The notes under the pieces are model-generated. The model was given only the letters and a program-made list of their open reading frames with translations, had not been told where the DNA came from and did not search any database. Shown here in pieces: positions 1 through 7,614 of a DNA stretch of 11,025 nt; positions within the stretch are counted from its first letter, which is position 1, and each line of letters begins with the position of its first letter. The stretch covers positions 1 through 11,025 of the forward strand of contig JAFMAW010000020.1 of assembly GCA_029784795.1 (NCBI GenBank), read 5' to 3'. Source of the DNA: Nitrososphaerota archaeon. Its GTDB lineage: Archaea > Thermoproteota > Nitrososphaeria > Nitrososphaerales > UBA183. Both the position numbers and the translations under genes were made by a program.

Positions 1-1028
1 TTGGATAGCGGAACCGAATAGAAGCGGATGAACGACTCGAAGAATCGGAGCCTCCTGGGGGTCTCCAACAGAGTCGGGGGGCCGCCGTGAGGATCCTGAG
101 AATCTGCGTCTATCTTGAATACCTTGGCGGAGCTGGAGGACTCCGCTATGGCTTGGCTGACGCTCCCCAGCCACTTTGACGGGACCCATCCCTCGACCGC
201 GAAGCTGGTGTCGGTGAACCCGAAGCTGCCTGACACCTCCATCTTCCTCGCCTCGATGGAGAGCTGCTCCTCGACCTGGGCTATGGCTTTGTAGTGCTCC
301 TGTGAGATTGCAGCGAGCCGGGCGTTGGCGCCGTCGAGTCCAGTCTGCATCGAGCGGGACTCGGCCTCAAGGCCCGCGAGGATCTCCTCTGCAGTCCCCT
401 TAAGCGGCGGTATCCGCCGTAGCTTGAGATCGAGCTTCTGAATCGCCGACCCGAACTTCTCGAGGCCTTCCCTAGGGACAGTCACTATCAGCGTGACTGG
501 GTCATCCCCAGAGGAGTGCGTGACCACGGCCCCGCTGGGCCCGAGACCCTCTCTCAGTTCGGCGTCAACGCCGGCGGGAACGATCCCAAGGAAGGAGACG
601 GCGCTTTCGAGGTCGAATATGTTCAGGTCGTGGCTCACGAATCGGAGGCTGCGGACGAGGTCTGTCATCTCCCTCTGCTCTTCGAGACGAGAGCTCAGCT
701 TTTCGACCGTCTCTCTGAGCTGGGAGACCTCCTGGTCGATGTTGATCGACTTCGAAGCCTCGAGCACCTCCTCCAGCGACGAAAATCCTCTCTTTTCCCT
801 GATTGGGACGGGCGGGAGAGCCGCCTTCAGGGACCTGATCCTAAGGAGCTGCTCGGTGGCCTCTTTCGTTCCGTCGACAAGCGGCTCGGCCCTGAGTAGG
901 CCGGCGGCCGAAGCCGAGAGTGGCTCTATCTGGACCGCGCCGAGGTCGTAGAGGGCGGAGACCACCTTCGCGCGGTCCTCCTTGAGCCCAACCACCCCCA
1001 CCTTCTGCATCGCAGCGGGCTTGAGCAA
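1..1028 (-). CDS. atpI: A-type ATP synthase subunit I, N-terminal cytoplasmic part (3' truncated by window edge)
   Basis: The frame is open from 1028 to the left edge, giving about 342 visible residues. Subunit I (vacuolar a-subunit type) is the membrane stator that lets ions reach the K ring. The visible part is its N-terminal cytoplasmic arm. The opening is LKPAAMQKVGVVGLKEDRAKVV, and a DLGAVQIEP stretch follows. Two long coiled-coil runs come next (about 85-115 and 195-265). The arm ends in FAVEGWVPSKW (about 270-280) and PPTLLETPRRLRFFESFIRFY, the conserved approach to the membrane domain. The membrane domain, with its essential arginine, lies outside the window. The start is TTG at 1028: it keeps the family's usual residues before the internal methionine, and a GAGAGAA purine run sits just upstream. 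The alternative is ATG at 1010. The gene starts nine bases after H. Confidence 0.9.
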   Translation of the reverse strand, partial: MLKPAAMQKVGVVGLKEDRAKVVSALYDLGAVQIEPLSASAAGLLRAEPLVDGTKEATEQLLRIRSLKAALPPVPIREKRGFSSLEEVLEASKSINIDQEVSQLRETVEKLSSRLEEQREMTDLVRSLRFVSHDLNIFDLESAVSFLGIVPAGVDAELREGLGPSGAVVTHSSGDDPVTLIVTVPREGLEKFGSAIQKLDLKLRRIPPLKGTAEEILAGLEAESRSMQTGLDGANARLAAISQEHYKAIAQVEEQLSIEARKMEVSGSFGFTDTSFAVEGWVPSKWLGSVSQAIAESSSSAKVFKIDADSQDPHGGPPTLLETPRRLRFFESFIRFYSVPLS

Positions 1029-1037
1029 CCGCTTCTC

Positions 1038-1370
1038 TCACTCGAACTCCGAGAAGAGGACGTCGTCGATGACCTTCTTCAACTCCTTCTTGCCGAGTTT
1101 CTTCGAAGCCATGGCTCCGGCTTCTTTTTCTGCCACTGAAGAGATTTCGCCGGCTTCCTTGTTTGCCGACTCGCGCGCCTGTCCGACCCTCTCAGAGATC
1201 AAACCCTCTGCCTTCTTCTTGGCGTCGTTGATAGAGTCTGCCGACTCCGCCTCCAGCTGGCGGAGCTGCTCCTCCAAGGCTCTGCGCCTTTCCGCCAACG
1301 TCTTGTTGGAGGCGTCCTCCAGCTCCTTGATCTTCTTCAGCGTCTCGGTGTAGTCTGCGGTCATGGTCAT
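1038..1370 (-). CDS. atpH: A-type ATP synthase subunit H (peripheral stalk coiled coil)
   Basis: This 110-residue protein is almost entirely charged, alanine-rich coiled coil (about 8-92: K, E, A, R, L with heptad-like spacing). A short C-terminal tail KKELKKVIDDVLFSEFE ends it. Size, composition and its place directly before subunit I match archaeal subunit H (also called G), the partner of E in the peripheral stalk between the head and subunit I. Sequence is weakly conserved in this family, so the call leans on architecture and context. The ATG overlaps the stop of the small membrane protein; a second ATG two codons later is an alternative start. In methanogens H opens the operon with I; here the H-I pair is kept together but placed at the 3' end. 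Confidence 0.82.
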   Translation of the reverse strand: MTMTADYTETLKKIKELEDASNKTLAERRRALEEQLRQLEAESADSINDAKKKAEGLISERVGQARESANKEAGEISSVAEKEAGAMASKKLGKKELKKVIDDVLFSEFE

Positions 1371-1579
1371 CAGCTCAACATGTTGAAGTAGATGAAGAGC
1401 ACCGTCAGGATGGCCGCAACCTGGGCCGCCCGAAAGGCTAACTGGACGACATAGAACTTCTTCTGCTGGGTGTTGATGAACTTGGTTTGCATCTTCTTCG
1501 GTTTCGGCGGTGACTTCGCCCAGTAGTAGTACTTTGGGACGCCCGGCCTCCGCTCCTCTTCCTCCCTCTCTTCCCCCAA
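1370..1579 (-). CDS. small single-pass membrane protein of unknown function within the ATP synthase operon
   Basis: I do not recognise this 69-residue protein. It has an acidic start (EEREEEERR, 3-11), a YYYW aromatic cluster (17-20), and a proline-lysine linker (SPPKPKK, 23-29). A basic/polar stretch follows (QTKFINTQQKK, 31-41), then one strongly hydrophobic helix (about 43-67) with a single arginine R50 near its start. The positive charges before the helix predict N-terminus inside and C-terminus outside. It lies between atpD and the H subunit gene, 4 bases after atpD, and its TGA overlaps the following ATG by one base, so it is built into the operon. A role as an accessory or assembly factor of the membrane sector is inferred from position only. 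In Methanosarcina a small extra gene, ahaG, also follows D; homology is unknown. The start is TTG; the next ATG, at residue 30, would leave the helix. Confidence 0.72.
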   Translation of the reverse strand: MGEEREEEERRPGVPKYYYWAKSPPKPKKMQTKFINTQQKKFYVVQLAFRAAQVAAILTVLFIYFNMLS

Positions 1580-1583
1580 AGCG

Positions 1584-2219
1584 CTAGGCCGCCTCCCTCT
1601 GGGCCATCTTTCTCTTCACGGTCTTCAGCTTGGTGAAGCTCTCTCTTTCCATCTCGTCGAACCTGAACTTGATGAAGCGCGCGTTGGCCTGGAGCCGCGG
1701 GATGAGAACGTTCTCAATGGCGTTGGACCTCCGCTTCGTCTTCTCGATCTCGACGAGCAGCTTCCGTAGAGCTGTTTCCTTCTCGGCGACGTCGAGGACC
1801 ATCTGGTGCACGGCCTCGAAGGACTTTATCGCCTGATTTATCGAGGTGGGGACCTCGAGGAGGTATTCGGGTCCAGCGCTCCCCCGCGCCTCCGAGGTGA
1901 GCTCTGGAATCTTCACCCCCATGATGTTCTTGCTACTGAGGGTCAGCTCGTGCATCCTGGGGATGCGCATCGACTCGTACTCGAGCCTGAGGGTCCCGAC
2001 GAACATCTCGGTGCTGTGGATGCTGTCGTAGCCGCTTGAGAGCTTGGCTTGCAGGCCGCTCCTCAGCGCCGCGATTTTCTTGCTCACAGCGAAGAACTCG
2101 AAGATGAGTGCCGACCTCTTGAGCTTGAGGAGCTTGAGGCCCTTGCGGGACATAGCTATCCTGCGGACCGTCCTCAGGTATTCCATCCTCGTGGGCCGTA
2201 CGTTGGTGGAGATTGGCAA
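1584..2219 (-). CDS. atpD: A-type ATP synthase subunit D (central rotor shaft)
   Basis: This 211-residue protein is the coiled-coil axle that turns inside the A3B3 head. The N-terminal family pattern NVRPTRMEYL...RRIAMSRKGLKLLKLKRSAL (about 6-38) begins the first long helix. The C-terminal ENVLIPRLQANARFIKFRFDEMERESFTKLKTVKR (about 169-203) forms the second helix of the antiparallel pair. Both ends are diagnostic. The middle (about 90-130) is the variable globular tip. The start is TTG at 2219, because the next ATG (residue 12) would remove the conserved VRPTR. A GGGG element about 9 bases upstream is only a weak ribosome site. It lies 13 bases after atpB, in the expected A-B-D order. Confidence 0.94.
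   Translation of the reverse strand: MPISTNVRPTRMEYLRTVRRIAMSRKGLKLLKLKRSALIFEFFAVSKKIAALRSGLQAKLSSGYDSIHSTEMFVGTLRLEYESMRIPRMHELTLSSKNIMGVKIPELTSEARGSAGPEYLLEVPTSINQAIKSFEAVHQMVLDVAEKETALRKLLVEIEKTKRRSNAIENVLIPRLQANARFIKFRFDEMERESFTKLKTVKRKMAQREAA
1592..1597 (-). promoter_or_regulatory. Shine-Dalgarno-like site of the small membrane protein gene
   Basis: GGGAGG on the minus strand, at the very end of atpD, lies 12 bases before the TTG start at 1579. The spacing to a TTG is the same as at atpB, which makes the TTG start more believable. Confidence 0.4.
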
Positions 2220-2232
2220 GGATTGCAGCCCC

Positions 2233-3621
2233 CTACTTGGCCTTGGATCTCCGCCTGTACTTCTCTATGAGCTCGGGCTTTATCCTCTTGATCTCAGAAT
2301 CCGACAAGGGGTCGATTACTTCCCACCCTATGTTCAGGGTCTGCTCGATGCTCCTGTCCTCGCTGGCGCCTTGCCTGACGAACATCTTCTCGAACCGGTC
2401 CGCCACCTTGAGGAACTTCCTGTCGCTCTCGCTCAGCGCCTCTTCTCCGACGATCGCCGAGAGGGCGCGCATGTCCTTCCCCTGCGCGTAGGAGGCGTAG
2501 AGCTGGTCTGCAAGCCCCCTGTGGTCCTCCCTCGTACGCCCCTGGCCGATGCCCTGGTTCATGAGCCGCGACAGGCTCTCCAGGACGTCGATGGGCGGAT
2601 AGATGCCGGTCCTCTCCAGCTCGCGGCTCACGTAGACCTGCCCCTCCGTGATGTAGCCGGTGAGGTCAGGGATGGGGTGCGTCTTGTCGTCAGCCGGCAT
2701 CGTGAGGATCGGGAGCTGGGTGATGGAGCCCTTCCTCCCCTTGATCTTCCCCGCCCTTTCATAGATGGTGGCGAGGTCGGTGTAGGTATAGCCCGGATAA
2801 CCCCTCCTCCCCGGAACCTCGTCCCTGGCCGCAGAGATTTCCCTCAGGGCCTCGCAGTAGTTGGTCATGTCGGTGAGGATTACGAGCACGTGCATCTCGC
2901 GCTCATATGCAAGGAATTCGGCCGTGGTCAGGGCCAGCCTGGGCGTGAGGATCCTCTCCATGGACGGGTCAGAGGAGAGGTTGAGGAAGAGCGCCGTGCG
3001 TTCCAGCGCGCCGGTCTCTTCGAACTGGCGGATGAAGAAGTTCGCCTCCTCGCTGGTTATACCCATGGCTGCGAAGACGACGGAGAAGCTCTCCGAGCTG
3101 CCGAGGACCTTCGCCTGTCTTGCGATCTGGGCGGCCAGCAGATTATGTGGCAGGCCGGCGGCGGAAAAGATAGGGAGCTTCTGCCCTCTGACCAGCGTGT
3201 TCATGCCGTCTATGCTAGAAATGCCGGTCTGGATGAACTCGGAAGGCTCCTCCCTGCTGTATGGGTTGATACCTGACCCTACTATCTCGACCTTCTCCTT
3301 TGACACCAGGGCCGGTCCGCCGTCCCTTGGATTGCCCAGGCCGTCGAACACCCGACCCAGCATCTCGTCCGCGACGGCTATCCTCGCGGTCTCGCCCAGG
3401 AACCGCACCGATGTATCCCCCACGTTGAGCCCCATGGTGGCGCCGAACACCTGGACCACCGAGAGCCCCGCGCGGGTGTCGAGGACCTGGCCCCGTATCC
3501 GCTCCCCCATAGCATTGGTGATCTCCACCATCTCCCCGTAGGCCGCGTTCTCGACCTTGCTGACGAAGATAAGAGGACCCGCGACCTGGTCGACAGTCTT
3601 GTATGAGACAGGTTGCACCAA
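2233..3621 (-). CDS. atpB: A-type ATP synthase non-catalytic subunit B
   Basis: This 462-residue protein is the regulatory/structural partner of A in the hexameric head. It has the B-type fold without a working P-loop: the equivalent stretch is SAAGLPHN (153-160), lacking GKT. The arginine supplied to the neighbouring A active site is R352 in [10 protein letters not shown]. The family signature [20 protein letters not shown] (257-276) is intact, as is the [13 protein letters not shown] segment (316-328). Length is normal. The first two codons are TTG then GTG, and either could start the protein, changing it by one residue; there is no ATG nearby. A 410-residue open frame exists on the opposite strand here, but it is a GC-composition shadow of this gene. 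The gene begins two bases after atpA. Confidence 0.96.
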   Translation of the reverse strand: MVQPVSYKTVDQVAGPLIFVSKVENAAYGEMVEITNAMGERIRGQVLDTRAGLSVVQVFGATMGLNVGDTSVRFLGETARIAVADEMLGRVFDGLGNPRDGGPALVSKEKVEIVGSGINPYSREEPSEFIQTGISSIDGMNTLVRGQKLPIFSAAGLPHNLLAAQIARQAKVLGSSESFSVVFAAMGITSEEANFFIRQFEETGALERTALFLNLSSDPSMERILTPRLALTTAEFLAYEREMHVLVILTDMTNYCEALREISAARDEVPGRRGYPGYTYTDLATIYERAGKIKGRKGSITQLPILTMPADDKTHPIPDLTGYITEGQVYVSRELERTGIYPPIDVLESLSRLMNQGIGQGRTREDHRGLADQLYASYAQGKDMRALSAIVGEEALSESDRKFLKVADRFEKMFVRQGASEDRSIEQTLNIGWEVIDPLSDSEIKRIKPELIEKYRRRSKAK

Positions 3622-3623
3622 GG

Positions 3624-5390
3624 CTATGCCCTGACCTCCTGGGCTAGCGAGCCGAACTGAGCGTCCATGTCCCCCTCTATCTCTTTCACCATGGAAGTGA
3701 CCTGGTCTTCAGGCGTCCACTTTACCTTTGATATCTTGGACTTTACAGGCATGGCCGCGACCTGAGAGGCCTGGGCGCCGGTCTTGAGGGACTCCGCCTC
3801 CCTGCGCCCGAAAGTCAGGATGGTCTTCAGCATGAGATATTGCTTACCTATGGACGCGTAGGTGTCCACAGGGTCGTAGGCTGACTGCTGGAGGTAGTCT
3901 TCCCTGATCATCTTAGCCACATCCATCACGCCCTTCTCTGACTCCGGGAGGGCGTCGTATCCCACCAACTGGACGATGTCCTGCAGCTCCGCCTCCTTCT
4001 GGAGGATTTCCAGGGCCTCGGCGCGCAGGTCAGGCCACTCCTTGGCCACGTTGCTCTGGTACCAAGAGCGGAGGTCTTCAGAGTAGAGCGAGTAGCTGTT
4101 GAGCCAGTTGATGGACGGGAAGTGCCTGCGCGCCGCCAGGGACGCGTCCAACGCCCAGAAGACTCTGGTCACGCGGAGCGTGTTCTGAGAGACAGGCTCG
4201 GAGAAATCCCCGCCCGGGGGCGAGACGGCACCGACGACCGTGACTGAACCCACCCTCCCCTCGGGGCCCAGGGCCACGCTCTTGCCCGCCCTCTCGTAGA
4301 ACTCCGCCAGCCGGCGCCCGAGGTACGCGGGGTATCCTTCCTCGCCGGGCATCTCTTCCAGCCTCCCTGAAATCTCCCTCAGAGCTTCGGCCCACCTTGA
4401 GGTGCTGTCGGCCATCAGGGCGACGTCATAGCCCATGTCTCTGTAGTATTCGGCTATGGTGATGCCGGTGTAGATGCTGGCCTCTCTGGCCGCGACGGGC
4501 ATGTTGGAGGTGTTAGCTACCAGGATCGTCCTCTCCATCAGGGGCCTCTTGGAACGCGGGTCCTCGAGCTCCGGGAAGGTCGCCAGGACTTCAGTCATCT
4601 CGTTCCCTCGCTCTCCGCACCCCACGTAGACTATGATCTTGCTGTCGCTCCACTTCGCCAGTTGCTGCTGCGACACCGTCTTGCCGCTGCCGAAGGGTCC
4701 TGGAATCGCTGCTGTCCCCCCCTTGGCGACCGGGAAGAAAGTGTCGAAGACCCTCTGGCCTGTGAGCAGCGGTGTATCAGGGGCCAATTTCTTGGCGATG
4801 GGCCGGGGGGTCTTGACCCTCCACTTCGTCGCGAGGAATACGGGGACGTCCCCTTCGAGGGTCTTGACGGTAGCCACCCTCTCCCTGATGTTGTAGCTCC
4901 CCGCCTTCACGTCCTTGAGCGTCCCCTCCATCCCTGGAGGGACCATGATCTTGTGAGAAACGAGCGGCGTTTCCTGGACCTCGCCTATTATCTCTCCCTG
5001 GACCACCTTGTCACCGTTCTTCTTGATGGGTTTGAACTCCCACTCCCGCTTCTCGTCGAGGGCCGGTATAACGAGACCCCTGCTGATGAAGTCCCCGCTC
5101 TGTTCCTTCAGCACGTTGAGCGGTCGCTGGATGCCGTCGTAGATTGAAGTGAGCAGTCCTGGACCTAACTCGACGGAGAGCGCTTGGCCTGTGTTGACCA
5201 CCTTGTCCCCTGGCCTGAGCCCTGTGGTGTCCTCGTAGATCTGGAGCGTCGCGGTCCCTCCCTGCAGGCGGATGACTTCGCCGACCAACCCCTGCTCCCC
5301 GACTCTGACTACGTCGAACATCTTGGCCCTTTCGAGGCCGAGGGCAGCCACGACCGGACCGCTTACCCTGACGACCTTCCCGTCGGCCAT
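3624..5390 (-). CDS. atpA: A-type ATP synthase catalytic subunit A
   Basis: This 588-residue protein is the nucleotide-hydrolysing/synthesising subunit, three copies per head alternating with B. Features in order are: a beta-barrel N-terminal domain (1-75); the non-homologous bulge typical of A subunits (about 110-190); the P-loop GPFGSGKT (231-238); the catalytic glutamate E260 within GCGERGNEM; the Walker B aspartate D328 in [13 protein letters not shown]; the signature [15 protein letters not shown] (343-357); and a helical C-terminus. All key residues are present, so it should be active. No intein interrupts the P-loop region, where some archaeal homologues carry one. The ATG is one base after the atpF stop. 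The AGGAGGT for the following atpB lies in its last codons. Confidence 0.97.
   Translation of the reverse strand: MADGKVVRVSGPVVAALGLERAKMFDVVRVGEQGLVGEVIRLQGGTATLQIYEDTTGLRPGDKVVNTGQALSVELGPGLLTSIYDGIQRPLNVLKEQSGDFISRGLVIPALDEKREWEFKPIKKNGDKVVQGEIIGEVQETPLVSHKIMVPPGMEGTLKDVKAGSYNIRERVATVKTLEGDVPVFLATKWRVKTPRPIAKKLAPDTPLLTGQRVFDTFFPVAKGGTAAIPGPFGSGKTVSQQQLAKWSDSKIIVYVGCGERGNEMTEVLATFPELEDPRSKRPLMERTILVANTSNMPVAAREASIYTGITIAEYYRDMGYDVALMADSTSRWAEALREISGRLEEMPGEEGYPAYLGRRLAEFYERAGKSVALGPEGRVGSVTVVGAVSPPGGDFSEPVSQNTLRVTRVFWALDASLAARRHFPSINWLNSYSLYSEDLRSWYQSNVAKEWPDLRAEALEILQKEAELQDIVQLVGYDALPESEKGVMDVAKMIREDYLQQSAYDPVDTYASIGKQYLMLKTILTFGRREAESLKTGAQASQVAAMPVKSKISKVKWTPEDQVTSMVKEIEGDMDAQFGSLAQEVRA
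3634..3640 (-). promoter_or_regulatory. Shine-Dalgarno site of atpB
   Basis: AGGAGGT, the strongest such match in the window, lies inside the 3' end of atpA. It is 12 bases before TTG (3621) and 15 bases before GTG (3618). The spacing mildly favours TTG, although both are longer than ideal. Confidence 0.55.
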
Positions 5391-5391
5391 T

Positions 5392-5733
5392 TCAGGAACC
5401 CCCCTTCAGGTCTACGCCCAGGACCCTCTTGGCCAGCTTGGCGAGCGACTCCTCCGCCACGGCCGAGTCGGTGGAGGGCATGAACACGACGAGAGGTACT
5501 ATGGAGGACTCGAGCTTCTCCCTTGTCGCTGGCGAGAGCCCCTTTCTGGCCTCGCTCCCGACTATGATCAGGCCGTACTCCCCTGAGTTGAAATAATCCA
5601 GCACGACGCTTTGGGCATCCTCTTTCGTCACGGCTATGGCGTCCTCCACCCCAAGGAGGCGGTACCCAAGGACCAGCTCCTTCTCGCCTAACACCGCTAT
5701 CTTGCCGGTCTGGGCGGCCTGTTTCAAGCTCAT
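5392..5733 (-). CDS. atpF: A-type ATP synthase subunit F (central stalk)
   Basis: This 113-residue protein is the central-stalk subunit that binds D. It has the Rossmann-like fold: a first strand KIAVLGEKELVLGYRLLGV (about 11-29), a second strand with DYFNSGEYGLIIVGSEA (46-62), then a helix and a PLVVFMPST strand (80-88), and a C-terminal amphipathic helix that in relatives extends along the shaft. It is slightly longer than the roughly 100 residues common in the family because of its first ten residues. The ATG lies 4 bases after the atpC stop, preceded by an A-run with only a weak GGGT-like site. The stop is one base before the atpA ATG, so C, F and A are probably translationally coupled. 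Confidence 0.93.
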   Translation of the reverse strand: MSLKQAAQTGKIAVLGEKELVLGYRLLGVEDAIAVTKEDAQSVVLDYFNSGEYGLIIVGSEARKGLSPATREKLESSIVPLVVFMPSTDSAVAEESLAKLAKRVLGVDLKGGS

Positions 5734-5737
5734 TTTT

Positions 5738-6796
5738 TTACCCTGCTAGGATTACAGTCTTTATGTGTTGTTCCGTCATCCCGTACTGCTTGCCATAGAC
5801 TATCCTCCTGATGTTCTGCCTTTCGAACTCCGCCTGTATGACGAACCCGAAGACTGCCGTCACTGAGATCGGGAGGCTCCGGAACCTCGGTAGGAACCGA
5901 GCGACCGCCATCCTGTCGATGGCGACCTCGAACTCGGTCAGGTTTCCCGACTGGGCATACTTCTCGAACGGGGCGGAGAGGTCGAACCAGGGCTCAAGGC
6001 GCTTCACGACGTCCCCCGGGTCGGCAGACGAGTAGGCGTCGAGGAACTCCGACTTCCCGAGCAGCCCCCCCTCGATCAGGTGCTTCGAGAAGACTTCCTT
6101 GTTCAGCTTGGACTCGCGAGACTTCAGGACGTTGAGTAGGTTCCTCTTCGTGATTTCTGTCCTTACGTACTCCCGAAGGACTCCCTCGTCGCCGCGGATG
6201 AAGCGCAGCTCCCATAACAGCCTCGAGTAGTAGAGATCCTGCAGGGCCCCTGTGAACACCCCCAGGTCGTTGGACTTGTGGAACTCACCAAGCTGCTGGA
6301 GGAGAACCGCCCCGTAGCCGTACTTCACCAGATAGTTGATCACCCCCTCGACGTCGGGCTCCTGGAGCAAGACCTGCAGGTCTGTGAGCGGGATGTTCAT
6401 GAGGGAGAGGCCCACGGGGACGTTGCGGGACGACACCAAGAAGGCTGCAGTCTCCTCTAGCCCCCTCCCCAGGCTCTTAGCCGCCAGGATGAGCTCGATG
6501 TTCTCGATGTCCCACTTCGAGAGATAGGAGGTCAGCGCCCTCTTTCCCATGAGAGGCACTGCCTGCATGGCAATCCGGTTGACCTGCACGAGGTGGCGGT
6601 TGACCGCGACCTCGATGAGCTCCGGAGGCTTGTGGGTAGAGGCGGCTGCTTCTATCTCGGGGCCGTACCACGTTGCTTCGAGCTGCTGCGCTATCTCCGC
6701 GATGTCCTTGGCGCGGGCGAGTTCATAGAGCTTCTCCGTGCCAAGAAAGGAGAGTGAGAGAGCGCGAAGCCTCCCGAGTCCCCCGAACTGCGACAT
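5738..6796 (-). CDS. atpC: A-type ATP synthase subunit C (central stalk socket on the rotor ring)
   Basis: This 352-residue soluble helical protein is the usual length for archaeal subunit C, related to vacuolar ATPase subunit d. It sits as a funnel on the K ring and receives the D/F shaft, linking soluble and membrane rotors. Family features seen include the internal repeat character (segments beginning LYELARAKDIAEIAQQLEAT and later LNKEVFSKHLIEGG). Also seen are the Y-L-x-KWDIENIELILAAKSLG helix (about 91-109) and the C-terminal FGFVIQAEFERQNIRRIVYGK segment (about 316-336), where the expected NIR/LRxI-type ending is clear. The start is ATG at 6796, chosen over the in-frame TTG two codons upstream because of the GGGAG spacing. 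It lies between E and F as in most archaea, four bases ahead of atpF. Confidence 0.93.
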   Translation of the reverse strand: MSQFGGLGRLRALSLSFLGTEKLYELARAKDIAEIAQQLEATWYGPEIEAAASTHKPPELIEVAVNRHLVQVNRIAMQAVPLMGKRALTSYLSKWDIENIELILAAKSLGRGLEETAAFLVSSRNVPVGLSLMNIPLTDLQVLLQEPDVEGVINYLVKYGYGAVLLQQLGEFHKSNDLGVFTGALQDLYYSRLLWELRFIRGDEGVLREYVRTEITKRNLLNVLKSRESKLNKEVFSKHLIEGGLLGKSEFLDAYSSADPGDVVKRLEPWFDLSAPFEKYAQSGNLTEFEVAIDRMAVARFLPRFRSLPISVTAVFGFVIQAEFERQNIRRIVYGKQYGMTEQHIKTVILAG

Positions 6797-6803
6797 GCTC
6801 AAA

Positions 6804-6808
6804 CTCCC
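6804..6808 (-). promoter_or_regulatory. Shine-Dalgarno site deciding the atpC start
   Basis: GGGAG on the minus strand lies 7 bases before the ATG at 6796, which is ideal spacing. It lies only one base before an in-frame TTG at 6802, which is too close. This favours the ATG. Confidence 0.55.
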
Positions 6809-6813
6809 GGTGC

Positions 6814-7371
6814 CTACTCCTTCCCGAGGATGGCCGAGCGGACCTCGTCTTCGCGGCTGCGGAGGATCTCTTCGAAGGTGAGGTCCATCTCGAGAGTCCC
6901 GTCAGAGCTCTCTGCCCTGAACCCCCCTATCGAATTGAGGTCAGAAGATGCTATCTTAACCCCTGCTGCCTTTAGCGCCACCGCATCCTCCTCTCGGCAC
7001 ACCACGACCACCTTCCCTCCAAGCCTCTTGGCAGCATAGGCCGCCATCTTAGACAGGAGCTGCTTGTAGGCAGGGGACTCGGCGTAGTTCGCCAGCTCCT
7101 CCTTCAGGAGGGAGATGTTGTTCTCCAAGAGGGCCTCGGTCGCGTCGAACATGGCCTTCTTCGCCTGGAGCTTCGCCGCTCCCAGCACCCTCGTGGTCTC
7201 CTTCTGGGAAAGATCGCCCGCTTCCTTCATAGCGGCCTCCGCGATGTAAGACGACTCAGAAGCTGTCCTCTTCCCAATCTCTTCCCGCTTGGCCTTGAAC
7301 TCCTCTTCGAGGGCGTCAAGGGCCCTGCTTCGCTTCTCTTCGACCTCTTTGAGCAGAGAGTCTACGCCCAT
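6814..7371 (-). CDS. atpE: A-type ATP synthase subunit E (peripheral stalk)
   Basis: This 185-residue protein has the two-part structure of subunit E. The N-terminal long charged coiled coil (about 1-110) is rich in E, K and A. The C-terminal globular half (about 115-185) contains GGKVVVVCREED, then SSDLNSIGGFRAESSDGTLEMDLTFEEIL. The IGGF...SDGT...D.TFE pattern is characteristic of the domain that caps the head by binding A and B. With subunit H it forms the heterodimeric peripheral stalk that resists rotation. It begins about 18 bases after atpK and is followed by atpC, the standard K-E-C order. A TTG lies immediately before the ATG, so the start could be one codon earlier; the ATG at 7371 was chosen. 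No strong ribosome site precedes either. Confidence 0.92.
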   Translation of the reverse strand: MGVDSLLKEVEEKRSRALDALEEEFKAKREEIGKRTASESSYIAEAAMKEAGDLSQKETTRVLGAAKLQAKKAMFDATEALLENNISLLKEELANYAESPAYKQLLSKMAAYAAKRLGGKVVVVCREEDAVALKAAGVKIASSDLNSIGGFRAESSDGTLEMDLTFEEILRSREDEVRSAILGKE

Positions 7372-7389
7372 CAAGGGTGCCAGACCCCG

Positions 7390-7614
7390 CTAGAGGATGT
7401 TGAGGAGTAGGATTACTCCGAGTACGAAACCGATTATCCACAGCGTCTCTGGAATCACGAAGAAGAACAGGACCTGGCCGAACTTCTCCGGCTTCTCTGC
7501 GATGATCCCCATCCCGGCAGCTCCAATCCCCTGCTGCGCGATTCCGGTCCCTATGAGACCACCGGCCATCACTATTGCGGCCGCAAGCGCTAGTTCAGGA
7601 CTGACTACTGCCAT
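7390..7614 (-). CDS. atpK: A-type ATP synthase subunit K (proteolipid, c-ring)
   Basis: This 74-residue protein is a single helical hairpin, the small (8 kDa) form of the rotor-ring proteolipid in the A1Ao ATP synthase. Helix 1 spans about 8-36 and is glycine/alanine rich (GGLIGTGIAQQGIGAAGMG). A polar loop EKPEKFG (40-46) faces the cytoplasm. Helix 2 (47-73) carries the ion-binding carboxylate E56 in VIPETLW. Q27/Q28 in helix 1 and T57 after the glutamate are positions that help coordinate the coupling ion in sodium-type rings. The tyrosine usual shortly after PET (IYG) is isoleucine here (IIG). It is the first gene of the operon, directly behind the TATA promoter. That fits the need for many copies per complex. 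The start is ATG, and no upstream alternative is plausible given the short leader. Confidence 0.95.
   Translation of the reverse strand: MAVVSPELALAAAIVMAGGLIGTGIAQQGIGAAGMGIIAEKPEKFGQVLFFFVIPETLWIIGFVLGVILLLNIL

Noticed and set aside
841..1041. 66-codon minus-strand frame at the start of subunit I
   Set aside because: It is out of frame with the continuous subunit I reading frame that runs to the left edge; its product is low-complexity.
2044..3276. 410-codon open frame on the plus strand
   Set aside because: It lies fully antisense to atpB and the atpB/atpD junction, its product has no recognisable domain, and long antisense frames are expected in GC-rich genes.
3624..5390. Intein or frameshift in atpA
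   Set aside because: The P-loop region is continuous and the length (588) is normal for subunit A; no splice-junction motifs or extra domain are seen.
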